A stretch of 64,000 bases of DNA from Morinoia aosen (Eukaryota; Arthropoda; Malacostraca; Amphipoda; Talitridae). Both the position numbers and the translations under genes were made by a program. The stretch spans positions 9,867,501 to 9,931,500 of the forward strand of contig CM059558.1 of the NCBI GenBank assembly GCA_030386875.1. The letters run 5' to 3'. The notes beneath the pieces are model-generated. The model was not told the origin of the DNA and ran no database searches. It saw only the letters and a list, made by a program, of their open reading frames with translations. Below, one piece after another: positions 11,601-21,330 of the stretch (position 1 is its first letter; every line of letters starts with the position of its first letter).

Positions 11601-12580
11601 TGAACCTATCAATATTGCAATGGAATATGAAAGGATATTTCTCTAAGCTCCTCTTCCTGCAACTGCTCATTTATCAATATGAACCTAACAGTTTTTGCCT
11701 ACAAGAAACCCACTTACAAAATCACAATCAAATTAAGCTAAATAACTATGTTTCATCCTACAGAAAAGATAGAGATAATAGAGGAGGTGGGGTAATGACT
11801 TGTGTCTATAATACCATACCTTGTATACCTTTTGAAATCAACACTCCTATTGAAGCAGTTTGTAGAGTATTCATTAACAAGAAACCTCTCAATATTATCA
11901 ATATGTATCTGCAACCAACACTTGATAATGATCTAGTAGGTCACAACCTACTAGAAATTAGCAATATGAATAGGGGATCCAGCATCATTGTGATGGATTC
12001 AAATGCCCTCAGCTATTCATGGGGCTCTGACTTTATAGATAGAAGAGGCAGAATTATACAGAAATGGGTAACAGACAAAAATCTCATCTTGTTAAACAAC
12101 ACAGCCCCTACTTTTTTACCATCAAATGGAAACTATACTCATATTGACCTGGCACTAGTGACAGAAGATTTGCACTCTCTTCTAACATGGAAAACCCACC
12201 CAGACACCTTGATACCAGACCAATTCCCAGTGTACATGGACTCAAAACATAGAAATATTGCAAGTTATTTTCGGGATAGGTGGCTTCTTAAATCAGCTAA
12301 CTGGCCAAAGTTTAGAGAAACCATGATCTTCCCCATTCTTAGTAACCTAACATGTGATGAAGCTTGCCGAGCAGTGACACAGACAATTATTAGTGCAACT
12401 GAAGGCAGTGTTAAGAAGAGTAGCATGGGCCCAGCTAGACAAAAAGTGAATTGTTGTGGGAATGAAAAATGTAAGGAAAGTCACAGGGAATATCATAGGG
12501 CATACAATCAATATAAAAATCACAGTGGAAACGTGCAAAAATGGATTGCGTTCAAAAAGGCTCGAAAGTCTGGCTTGTGA
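11600..12580 (+). pseudogene. LINE A ORF2, endonuclease domain
   Basis: Starts at the ATG of a TAATG overlap with ORF1. Motifs of an APE-type endonuclease appear in order: ILQWNMKG (N-terminal), FCLQETHL with the catalytic Glu, RGGGVMTCVYN, IVMDSNALSYSWGS (usual GDFNAH replaced by MDSNAL), DRRGRIIQKW, NGNYTHIDLALV and LIPDQFPVYM (usual SDHFPI). It would nick target DNA for reverse transcription. The pattern WGSDxxDRRGR with LNNxxPTF is typical of the I/Jockey group. The frame is open for 326 codons, then slips near 12575. Departures at GDFNAH and SDH suggest an inactive enzyme. Confidence 0.88.
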
Positions 12581-13150
12581 AGACAGTGCTTGAAGCAAAA
12601 ACAGCAAGCTGGCGAAGTTATGCAGCCAGTCTAGATGATAAAAGCTTGTCAGCAAAGGTGTGGAGAAAAATCAGAGCAATAAATGGAAAATGAAACAGAA
12701 GTCAAATAACATTGAAAATCCCTAACGAGGTGCTCACATGTCCTAAAGATGTGGCTGACATTCTAGTAGAACAATATAAATCCTATACCACTGGTGAGAC
12801 TCAGCATCCTTTATTTTTGAACATAAGGTTACCAGTAAACATTCACCGATACATTTCACTCCTGCTCCTAATCATCAGTATAACCGTCCAATTACCTATG
12901 CTGAACTTGAAAGAGCACTGAAAAGCTCCAAGTCCAAAACACCAGGCCCTGAAACAATCCTAATAGATTTCATAAAACATATGGATGAAAGCCAAAAAAA
13001 AAGTTTTACTGCTATTCAATATAGTCTGGAACTCAAATTTCCATGCCTTGGAAAGAAGCAGAGGTGAGAAGTTTAGGGCAGTTATTATGAATTAATTCAC
13101 AAACATTTTTCCTGAAGCCAGGTAAGTGACTAATTTGATTCAACAGAAAC
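12575..13150 (+). pseudogene. LINE A ORF2, linker and start of reverse transcriptase, truncated
   Basis: After a frame slip the linker continues (KTVLEAKTASWRSYAASL, KVWRKIRAINGK), then RPITYAELERALKSSKSKTP followed by GPETI, which is the conserved KSPGPD region of the reverse transcriptase, and WKEAEV with a FFLKPGK-like motif near 13110. The catalytic FADD box and the rest of the domain are missing, so the copy is 3' truncated or deleted here. Several stops and slips are present. Confidence 0.8.
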
Positions 13151-14180
13151 TGCAAGACCCTGTCATAACAAACAATAGTACAAAAGATTTACTGTAAAAT
13201 TCAAGTCCCTTGGGCGGATCAACGACACAAACAGATGGAAACAGAAATCTTGCACACTAAAAATGGAACAGCTTATAGTGCAGTGAGTCGAAGAAGTTTT
13301 CAGCTGCTGGTGATACATGTCTGTTTTCATGGCGAGGTAACCGGAGATATAGTGGCAGCATCTTCCATTGCCACGAAGGCAAAAATTCCTCCAATGTTGG
13401 TGGTTCAGTTGGATACCACAGCAGCCTTTAGCTCCTCTTCATCCACCTTGATGTTGAAATTATTTCACTGTCATCTGGTCCCTGAAAGGCCAAAAAAAAA
13501 TTAGTGAACTTCTCAAGCTTACAGTTTTTGAATTAGTTTTTGGCACAATAAGCACACATTTCAGTCGTGATAGCGAGGGTACAGATTAAAATCTGTCGGT
13601 GCAAATATGATAAATTGAGATGCAGGTGAGATTTTTTAATAAAAGGGGTCAGTTGTAAAAAGAGATGATACTGAATATGAAGCAGTATTGAGATATAAGG
13701 TGTCCTTAGGGAGAAAGAGATGGGGGAAAAACAAAAAGAAGCTGTGATAAATATTAGAGAAAAAAAGAATAATGAAGTTAAAAATGATAGGCAGAGAAGT
13801 ACTGTACGCAGCTTTAAAGTACAACCAAATAAGGCAGAGAAGTACTGCACGTAGCTTCAAGTACAACCAAATGAGTTAGCACACTCAAGCTCGTTCTCAC
13901 AATTTTTGTTCAACTGTTGCTGGGTGATATAAGTCAATTTATCTGTGGTGTTTAACAATAAGCCTTATTTAAACTAAACTAAACTATGAAAGAAAAAGTC
14001 TCACAAATAGAAAAACCAATATAGCAAGACTCATAAAAATTGACAAGTGAAGAAAATCAGCCCCTACCAGAATGTTCAAAATTTCAGTTTTGCTTGAATA
14101 TATTCCTTAGTGGATTACCAGACTCATTTTACTTCTATGTATTAAGAAACATAAAAGGAGAGCAAAATCAAAATACAATC
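13151..14180. other. Unassigned stretch with a short tandem duplication
   Basis: No gene was recognised. A 42-43 bp unit beginning GGCAGAGAAGTACTG is tandemly duplicated at about 13792-13875. A minus-strand string near 13400-13460 (DEEELKAAVVSN) recalls mariner transposases but is too short and broken to call. Confidence 0.5.
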
Positions 14181-14194
14181 ATTGACATAAACAT
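14181..14194. repeat. Target duplication of the PLE composite, left copy
   Basis: ATTGACATAAACAT is repeated exactly at 16490-16503 on the other side of the Penelope-like composite. Confidence 0.85.
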
Positions 14195-14304
14195 CTAAAA
14201 AATTTACCACTTTGCTTGAATCGCAATGCTAATAGAAATTTAAAACCGAAGAAAATGCTAATAAAACTAGTCATATTCACTCAAATTGAGAAAAAACCAA
14301 ATCG

Positions 14305-14345
14305 AAAACATTTCGGAGTCCAGCTCCATCTTCAGTTCAGTAAAA
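14305..14345 (-). ncRNA. Hammerhead-like ribozyme core in PLTR (minus strand)
   Basis: On the minus strand: CTGAAGA, one base, a GGAG/CTCC stem closed by CTGGA, then GAAA. CUGANGA plus a stem plus GAAA is the hammerhead core, and hammerheads are known in PLE terminal repeats. The extra base before the stem is not canonical and stems I and III were not verified. Confidence 0.4.
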
Positions 14346-14489
14346 TACAAGAATTCAAAAAAGTGCAAAAGGTACAAACATTACGAAGTATACAAGCAAT
14401 ACAAAAAAGTTAAAAATACAATTGCATCAACAAAAAGATAAATTAATGTCAAATTATGCCTAAAAACTAGCAAAAACGTAACGAAAAAA

Positions 14490-14905
14490 TACACACTATG
14501 AATTTACTATTTGAAAGGGATAGGAACTAAGCATATTATTTAGGGAAGGTTTTCCTTTAAAAATATGAAGGGATTCTAAAATTCGTAGGTCGAACTCATT
14601 GGGAACGCTATCAATGCCTTTAATTCTTCCTCACGGACTACTATATTGCACTGTTCAGCATGGTTGCGTACGACTGAATAAGGAGGATGTGCAAGTAAGT
14701 TCCCGGTACGGTGGCTCCCCACGCGGTGTTCTGCTATTCTTGTATAAATACGGCGTGACGTCATCCCGACGTACGCTGATGTGCACTGCACACAACTAGA
14801 TTTATAAATGACACAAGAACGCATTAGACCAGGGATGGATTCCTTGTGCCGAAAAAATTTAGCAATACAAAAAAAAATTTTTGCTTTGCTTGTATTCTTC
14901 GTAAT
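14490..14905 (-). pseudogene. PLE GIY-YIG endonuclease, C-terminal fragment
   Basis: Minus-strand frame with SCVIYKSSCVQCTSAYVGMT, matching the IYxxxCxxCxxxYVGxT core of PLE GIY-YIG nucleases, followed by RIYTRIAEHR and SHRTGNLL, then VVRNHAEQC and the C-terminal ILESLHIFKGKPSLNNMLSS. The nuclease makes the nick that primes reverse transcription. It is read from inside the inverted PLTR at 15031, so the upstream reverse transcriptase is absent from this piece. Confidence 0.87.
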
Positions 14906-14944
14906 GTGTGTACTTTTTGCACTAATTTGAATTCTTTGTATTTT

Positions 14945-14985
14945 ACACAACTGAAGATGGAGCTGGACCCCGAAACGTTTTCGAT
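14945..14985 (+). ncRNA. Hammerhead-like ribozyme core in PLTR (plus strand)
   Basis: The inverted partner of the 14305-14345 motif reads CTGAAGA, GGAG, loop, CCCC, GAAAC on the plus strand just upstream of the reverse transcriptase frame. One stem pair is weakened (A opposite C) compared with the other copy. Confidence 0.38.
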
Positions 14986-15060
14986 TTTGTTTTTTCTCAA
15001 TTTGAGTAAATATCACTAGTTTTATATGCATTTTCTTCGCTTTTTACATTTTTAGTTGCA

Positions 15061-16412
15061 TTGCGATTCAAGCAAAGTGATAAATTTTTTAGACATATTG
15101 GGCAAGAATACGGTGAAGAAGGAACTCGTTTACTCAGAAGATATAGTGACCTTATGCGAAAAGTTTCCAAGACAGTCTTAGATATTGATTTTCTCACCAA
15201 GTGCAAAGTTTACAACGTATTTCCTAAATTCTTGAGATTCCGGCTCTACAAACGCTGCTTGCATACAACCTCCTTTTACAAGTCTTGGCAGAGCAAGCTC
15301 CTGTCTCGTGAGCTTGGGTGCAAGAAGAAAACACTTGCAAACCTAACTTCAAAGGTGTCGGACGTGGAACGCAGTGTTGGATGCCTGTTTTCGGGGCTTG
15401 ATGCCTTTGCGGTTCAGCGGCACGTGAGGATCACTACAAAGCAGTTCGAAGATACTACACGCAGAACCCATACGAAGAGACTTGGTAATCTGGGCATTCA
15501 TAATGATATTCGTCCATGTGATCCGGAAAAAGTTGTATTCAATTATAGTTCTTTTAGCCTAGCACCTCGTACGAATTTACTTTTAGCTTTCGGATTAGAG
15601 TTCTGCATCCCGGTGTTTAAAATCAACTTTTATAAATATTATTTACCTTTTGAGAAGCTTGCGTTTATTTCAAAAAAGAATAATTCCTCTAATTATGGAG
15701 AGTTCCTAAGTAGGTTGAAGTCACTGGCTTACAAGCATTTTTACGGTTTCAAAGCCAACAAAGTTTTTTCGGCTGTTTTTAGGAAAGGTGATTTTTCGCT
15801 TCTGAAGTCCCTTGCTAACAATGATGAGCTGATCGTTTGTAAACCACACAATGGTAGGGGGATGGTAATAGTAGATAAAAAGCAATATCATAAAAGTCTT
15901 TTTGAAATACTATCTGAATTTTCTAAATTTACTGAAGTTTTTGACCCTATTAATAAATCCATCCTAAAGCTAGAAGATCGTATTAACAATTTCCTACGTA
16001 AACTAAAAGACAATTCTCTACTATCAGCTGAAACCTATTCTAAACTTCACGTTTCGGGATCGAGTCCAGGTGTCCTTTTTGGCTTACCCAAAATTCACAA
16101 GCCAGACTTTGCTACAGTGTTTCAATTCCGACCCATTTTTTTCAGCTGTCAATTCTCCTAATTATAAACTAGCTAAATTTCTGGTGCCTGTTTTAAACAT
16201 TTGACAACTAACGAATTCACTGTTGAGAAACCTTTCGAGTTTAGCAAGAAATTAAAAACTATCGAAAATGCCCAAAATTTAACAATGGTATCTTTTGACG
16301 TTGAGAACTTTTTCACAAATATTCTTTTTCTTGAAACTATAGAAATATGTTTAAACTCTGTGTTTCGTACATCTGAAGATACAATCATAGGCCTTAATCG
16401 GAAATTTGTCTA
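15061..16412 (+). pseudogene. PLE reverse transcriptase, N-terminal half
   Basis: A 366-codon frame (15061-16161) with a Lys-rich N-terminus, then LIVCKPHNGRGMVIVDKKQY (the KxDKGNxxV region of PLE reverse transcriptases), LLSAETYSKLHVSGSSPGVL, LFGLPKIHKP (the hallmark YGLPKIHK box) and a frame continuing to VSFDVENFFTNI, the first catalytic Asp region. The downstream YADD half is absent; the sequence passes into a partial PLTR at 16412. The family replicates by target-primed reverse transcription using the GIY-YIG nuclease. Confidence 0.9.
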
Positions 16413-16784
16413 GTTTTTCGATTTTGTTTTTTCTCAATTTTAGTAAATATGACTTGTTTTATTAGCCTTTTCTTCGCTTTTAAATTTCTATTGACATAAA
16501 CATTAGATATGTTTTTTTCAAACATGGCTTTGTTGCTTCAGAATAGATTTTTGGAGCACTCACAATAAATTCATGATAAGCAGCATAAATTTGCACCTTA
16601 TATCTAAAAGATATTGATAACAGCAAATAGAACACCATAAATGGTAAATATAGGAAAGTTCGGTATCTTCAAAAATGCATTTCCAAGAATGCTTGGAACT
16701 GTACCATTAGCAAAAAAAATAACCACCATGAAAAGTAGCACTTTCTTATAGAAAATCATAGACAAGATTTTGCATCTCTTCTGT

Positions 16785-17455
16785 AAACAGAAAGATGCTT
16801 TATTCCAATCAATCAAGCAAGCCTGATACATATCATCTAGTACAATAGTTTGGTTAATGATAAGCAGATGCAACTAATCGAATTTCGAAATTTTGTTGCC
16901 TGTATCATTGTAATTACATCGAAATAAACAACTTTTTTTCCTGCACTTTTTAGGGTAAATGAGTATTTAACGAGTTATAGCAGTAAATCACTAACCGCAA
17001 CTCCAGTGTTTGAAGCGGGAAGAAATTGTTCCGAAAGAAAGACTACAATGGACTCTCCCTTCCGACGCGCTCGAATGATCCAGCGCATTCCAGGCATCAT
17101 AGACAGAAATTAACATACCGCTATAACTCGTTTAATACTCATTTGTCCCAAAAAGTGCATAGAAGAAAAGTGGTTTATTTCTATGTAAGTACCATGATTC
17201 AAGCAACAAAAATTCGTCATTCGATTAGTAGCTGTTTATTCAAGCGCTTTCCAGCCATCAATGATGAAAATTACCATACCGCTATAACTCGTTAAATACT
17301 CATTTACCCCAAAAAGTGTATGAACGAAAAGTTGTTTATTTTGATGTAAGCACCATGATACAGGAAACAAAATTTTGAAAATCGATTAGTTGCATCTCCT
17401 TAACATTGACCAATAGTTTTTTAAATGCCTTATAGCTAAAATCAAGACGCCATGA
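16785..17455. repeat. SINE-tail-like segment, split by foldback element A
   Basis: GATGCTTTATTCC, AAGCCTGATACATATCA, AAATGCCTTATA and GACGCCAT occur here in the same order as in the SINE at 46168-46455. Element A (16852-17411) interrupts the segment at AATAGTTT, which is duplicated on both sides. This shows the segment was already present before A inserted. Confidence 0.7.
16852..17411. mobile_element. Foldback element A (GGTWAATG family)
   Basis: A 560-bp inverted-repeat element: GGTTAATGATAAGCAGATGC at the left and, read inward from the right, GGTCAATGTTAAGGAGATGC. Flanked by a perfect 8-bp duplication AATAGTTT (16844-16851 and 17412-17419). The arms share an inner block with B and C (AATAAAC, the CACTTT motif, GAGTTATAGC and a block around CAACTCCAGTGTTTGAAGC). 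No coding capacity. 8-bp duplications fit hAT, P or Merlin elements; the termini match none that I recognise. Confidence 0.88.
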
Positions 17456-17724
17456 AGGTTTAAATTTCAGGTTTGACGGTTTGAAACACTTGAATTTTAG
17501 CTACAAGGGAGGAAGTTATTAGGAATTAATCTAATAACTTCAGATAAGATAGGCTTCTCAACAAAAACAAGAGCTATTGTGAAGATGCATCTAAAATATT
17601 GAACACAAGTTTTACAGTCTGGCAGTCCAAACTAGCTTTCATGCTGGGAACTGTAGATTCTAAGCTTACTACTTGCTAATTTCAACATTATGCAGAGATC
17701 AAATTTATATCAATGCCAGTGAAG
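17420..17724. other. Unassigned spacer between foldback elements A and B
   Basis: After the SINE-like tail (to about 17455) nothing recognisable is present. Confidence 0.4.
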
Positions 17725-17731
17725 TTTTTTA

Positions 17732-18278
17732 GGTAAATCTGAAGGATATGACAGTAATCGATTTTCCACTTCTCAGTGCCTAAACCTAATTAATTGAATC
17801 AAAATAAACAAGTTTTTTCTATGCACTTTCCGTCTGAAATGATTATTTTACGAGTTATAGCGGTAGGTTTAGTTTCGTCTTTGATGACAAATGCGCTCGA
17901 ATAAACCGCTACTCATTGATTTTCGAATTTTTGTTGCTGGAATCATGGTTATAACACCGAAATAAACTATTTTTCTTCCATACACTTTTTTCGTCAAATG
18001 TGTGTATAACGTGGTATAGCGGTAGGTTTGGTTTCGTCTTTGATGACGAGAGAGCCGGAAGCGAAACTCTATTGCAGTGTTGCCATTCCACGGGATCGAT
18101 GAATTTCTTTCCGCTTCAAACACTGGAGTTGCGGTAAGTAATTTACCGCTATGACCAATAAAATAGTGATTTCAGACGGAAAGTGCATAGAAGAAAACTT
18201 GTTTATTTCGATTAAATTAACTATGTTTAGGCATTGAAATTTACGAAATCGATTACTGTCATATCCTTCAGATTTACC
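17732..18278. mobile_element. Foldback element B
   Basis: A 547-bp member of the same family: GGTAAATCTGAAGGATATGA at the left matches the inward-read right end exactly over the first 20 bases and beyond. Flanked by TTTTTTA on both sides (7 bp; 8 with one mismatch). The interior holds a second inverted region with GATGACAAATGCGCTCG and GATGACGAGAGAGCCG segments and the shared CTTCAAACACTGGAGTTGC block. Confidence 0.85.
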
Positions 18279-18435
18279 TTTTTTATAGTAAACGTGGTAA
18301 AATTTGATATTACATCCTACTTCCAGATTAATTTACACACAGAAACTTAGATAAAAATTAAAGCTGATAGCACCCTACCACAAGATTTAGGATACCTTTT
18401 AGGAATGAAAAGCTCCAAGTTATTCAAAAAAATTC

Positions 18436-18970
18436 GGTAAATGTTGAGGACTTGACCATAATTGATTTTCGAATTTTCGATGCCGAAATATGGTTAATGA
18501 GATCAAAAGAAACAAGTTTTCTTCAATGCACTTTCCGGTGGAAACGAGTATTTTAAAAGTTATGGCGTTAAATGAGTTACCGGAACTCCAGTGTGCATCA
18601 CCCTATTACAAACGTAAAGAGGTTGGGTCGTGAGGGGTAGCCACAGTTCTTTTAGTTTTATAGTTTTCACTAAAAGAACTGTTGCTACCCCTCACGACCC
18701 AACCTCTTTACGTTTGTAATAGGGGGTTTGCTCTTCGTCGGCTTGGTTGGCGCGCGGGAACGTCTGTTTACTTTCACGTCGGACCGCGCGGTGTATTTTT
18801 CCCCGCCTCAAACACTGGATTTACGTTAACTCATTTAATGCCATAACTTTTAAAATACTTATTTCCACCGGAAAGTGCATTGAAGAAAACTTGTTTATTT
18901 TCGTCTCTTCAACAATCTTTATTGATCAAAGAGTGGAAAATCGATTATGGTCAAGTCCTCAACATTTACC
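18436..18970. mobile_element. Foldback element C, with a nested hairpin
   Basis: A 535-bp member of the family: GGTAAATGTTGAGGACTTGA at the left is repeated inverted at the right end. Flanked by a perfect 8-bp duplication AAAAATTC (18428-18435 and 18971-18978). The centre carries the hairpin at 18601-18724 and a GC-rich stretch (about 18730-18800) not seen in A or B. Confidence 0.9.
18601..18724. repeat. Near-perfect 55-bp-arm hairpin
   Basis: Arms 18601-18655 and 18670-18724 are reverse complements with a single mismatch and a 14-nt AT-rich loop. The arm begins CCCTATTACAAACGTAAAG and contains GGTTGGGTCGTGAGGGG. The near-identity of the arms implies recent origin or continued correction. 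Probably a hairpin MITE nested in C, but no target duplication was seen. Confidence 0.9.
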
Positions 18971-19313
18971 AAAAATTCAAAAAGAAGCAGTATGTCATTA
19001 ATCAGCATTTAATTGTAGCACAACATATTCCTATTTTTTTATTTCCTTTATATTTTAAATTTCAGGCAAGTCAACAGCATTTTCCATGGAACTAGGGTAA
19101 CAAATTTGAACTGTTCTAACTGTATCAACTGTATTTGAAATGTTCTAACTAGTTTCAAAGCTTTGATAGAGAGATGCAACTTCATCAAGTGAAAAAATCG
19201 TATTTTATCATAAAAATGAAGGTCATAAATCATGAAAGTAAAAGTATGATCAAATAAAGAACCTATTCATACCTAGTAAATTAGTTAGCTAACTGTTGAA
19301 TTACAGTGTTTAA

Positions 19314-20801
19314 GGGGACCATGTCGGTAAGTCGGCCAAAATTTTATTTTCCATCCGTAGATTTTTGTCTATCGGACTTACGTCTATGAAAATTTGCAGA
19401 CTACTAGATCTTTAGATTCCCAACAACTTTTCACGTATAAATTTTTTTGCATTAGGGCATAGAAAATGAGTTATTCATGAAAAATAATAAAATATATGTA
19501 TAGAACATTTGTTATTTAGGGGCCGAAATTTACAAAGTTAGAGCAATGCGGTTTGTTGCATGTAAAACTACAATGTATGCTCCAAAAATGCTGTTGACCG
19601 GTTTTTGAATTTGAATTCATTTTGAATTTATAGAATTTTTTCGAAAAAGCCATAATTAGTTTAAAATTTAGGGTAAAAAGTCGACGGATAAATTTTCACG
19701 TAAAATTTTTTGAAAATCAACTCAACAACAATTGTAAATTACCCATGTGACTTCCAAATGCAGCAAACCACATTGCTCCAGCTTTGTAAATTTCGGCCCC
19801 AAAATTACAAATGTCTTGACAACTTCTTGACAACCTACTTGTTTCATAAAACCTATTTTAAAGTAAAAAAATGCTTCTCCTCCTACAATTTTTGAGCTAC
19901 AGTAATGATTTTGGTATCATTGGATGCAAAAAAACAAGGGCTTTACAATGTATTAGGAAGTTTTTCAAAATTCTTTCTTACTTCAAAGTTATCACGTCAT
20001 AAATTTGATTTTTCTTGGGAATATTTTGATTTTTTCCTTTTCTTATTTTTTACTTTTATATTGGAAATTTGAGGAAAAGCATTCAAGTTTTTGGAATTTC
20101 CACGTTATTTTGCATCCAATGATACCAAAATCATTACTGTAGCTCAAAAACTATCAGAGAAAAAGCATGTTGAACCCCCCACCACAAAAAATGTCGTTTT
20201 CTAGGATTTCTCATTTTCTTTTTAAGAAATTCGCATTTTGTCATGAATGATAAATGATTCTAAATTGCATTTCCTATCAGTACACCAAATTTCATTGCTC
20301 CAAATTCAATAATAAAAAAATATTTGAAAGGGGGATGCTTACCTTGAGGAATATGAATGACGAAATATATAAAAAGAATAAAAAAATTTAAATTTGAGAA
20401 TTTTTTTTTGAATGTCCACATTATTCTGCACCCAATGATACCAAAATCATTACTGTAGCTCAAAAATTGTAGGAGGAGAAGCATTTAGAAAACCACCCCA
20501 AAAATGTCGTTTTCTATTATTTCCCGTTTTCTTTTCAAGAAAATCGCATTTTGTCATAAATGATAAATGATTCTAAATTGCATTTTCTATCAGTGTACCA
20601 AATTTCATTGCTCTAAGTTCAAAAATGAAAAAAAGGTCCGTAAGGGGGATGCTCTCCCCCTCCCGGGAGGGGACGTTAGCTCTGGGGTACGTTCCTGATA
20701 TTTTTACAGACATTCGGGGACATATCTCAAACTCATTTAAAGTAATAAAAAAAATCGGGAGAATCGACCATTGGACTGCAGATGCCCCCAGCATGGTCCT
20801 C
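19314..20801. mobile_element. TTAA-flanked non-autonomous DNA transposon in the left arm
   Basis: GGGGACCATG at the left end and CATGGTCCTC at the right end form 10-bp inverted termini with one mismatch, each flanked by TTAA. Comparing with the uninterrupted right arm of the host element confirms that exactly this stretch is extra. Inside are an inverted pair (about 19505-19560 against 19755-19812, containing GGGGCCGAAATTTACAAAG) and a tandem direct duplication (about 20110-20340 and 20420-20650). TTAA targets fit piggyBac or Kolobok groups; no transposase is present. Confidence 0.85.
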
Positions 20802-21330
20802 TTAATAAGGCCCGCTAACTGAATTTACTTCTTCGACTTCCCGATGAGGCACGTACGGTCAGTAAGTGAAAGCTATGTAACATGAATAGTGGAAAACAGA
20901 AGCGACATACAATTATCACACTTAAACAACAAAACAGGCGAACCAAAATCAAACCAATTATGTAAATAAAGTTAAGGTGTATTTTAAAGTTTTCGAAATT
21001 TATTGCAGAAAAAGCTGAAAATTCGATTTTTATTTATCTTGTAAATCGTCAAATACTACAAAGCGAATAATTTTATTTTAATTTAGCATATGAATCCCCG
21101 TACAGTAGGAATCTAGCATTTTTCTTCAATTTACGATGTTTGAAAAAAAATTCACATACAATCTTATAGTTAGTTGCGCGTGTTTGGATCTTTTTGGTTT
21201 CGGGGCCTATTGAATATTAATGTTTTTTTTCGCCGAAGTATGTATTTTGGTGTGGAAAACACAAACATGCTAACTATTATGTGGATAAATTATTGTTTTG
21301 GTTCACTTTTTTAACTACACCTTTTTCATT

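Larger units (their letters stand above)
14195..16489. mobile_element. Penelope-like element, composite of opposed fragments
   Basis: Two PLE pieces lie head to head: a minus-strand piece with the C-terminal GIY-YIG endonuclease and a plus-strand piece with the N-terminal half of the reverse transcriptase. A PLTR-type repeat of about 220 bp occurs inverted at 14195-14412 and 14872-15095, and 78 bp of it recurs in the plus orientation at 16412-16489. The whole assembly is bounded by one perfect 14-bp duplication, so it probably entered as one event. Mixed tandem or inverted partial copies are a known habit of Penelope-like retroelements. The copy is broken and incomplete. Confidence 0.85.

Noticed and set aside
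13280-13460. mariner transposase fragment on the minus strand (DEEELKAAVVSN)
   Set aside because: Only about 12 residues resemble mariner, the frame is broken and no terminal repeats were found.
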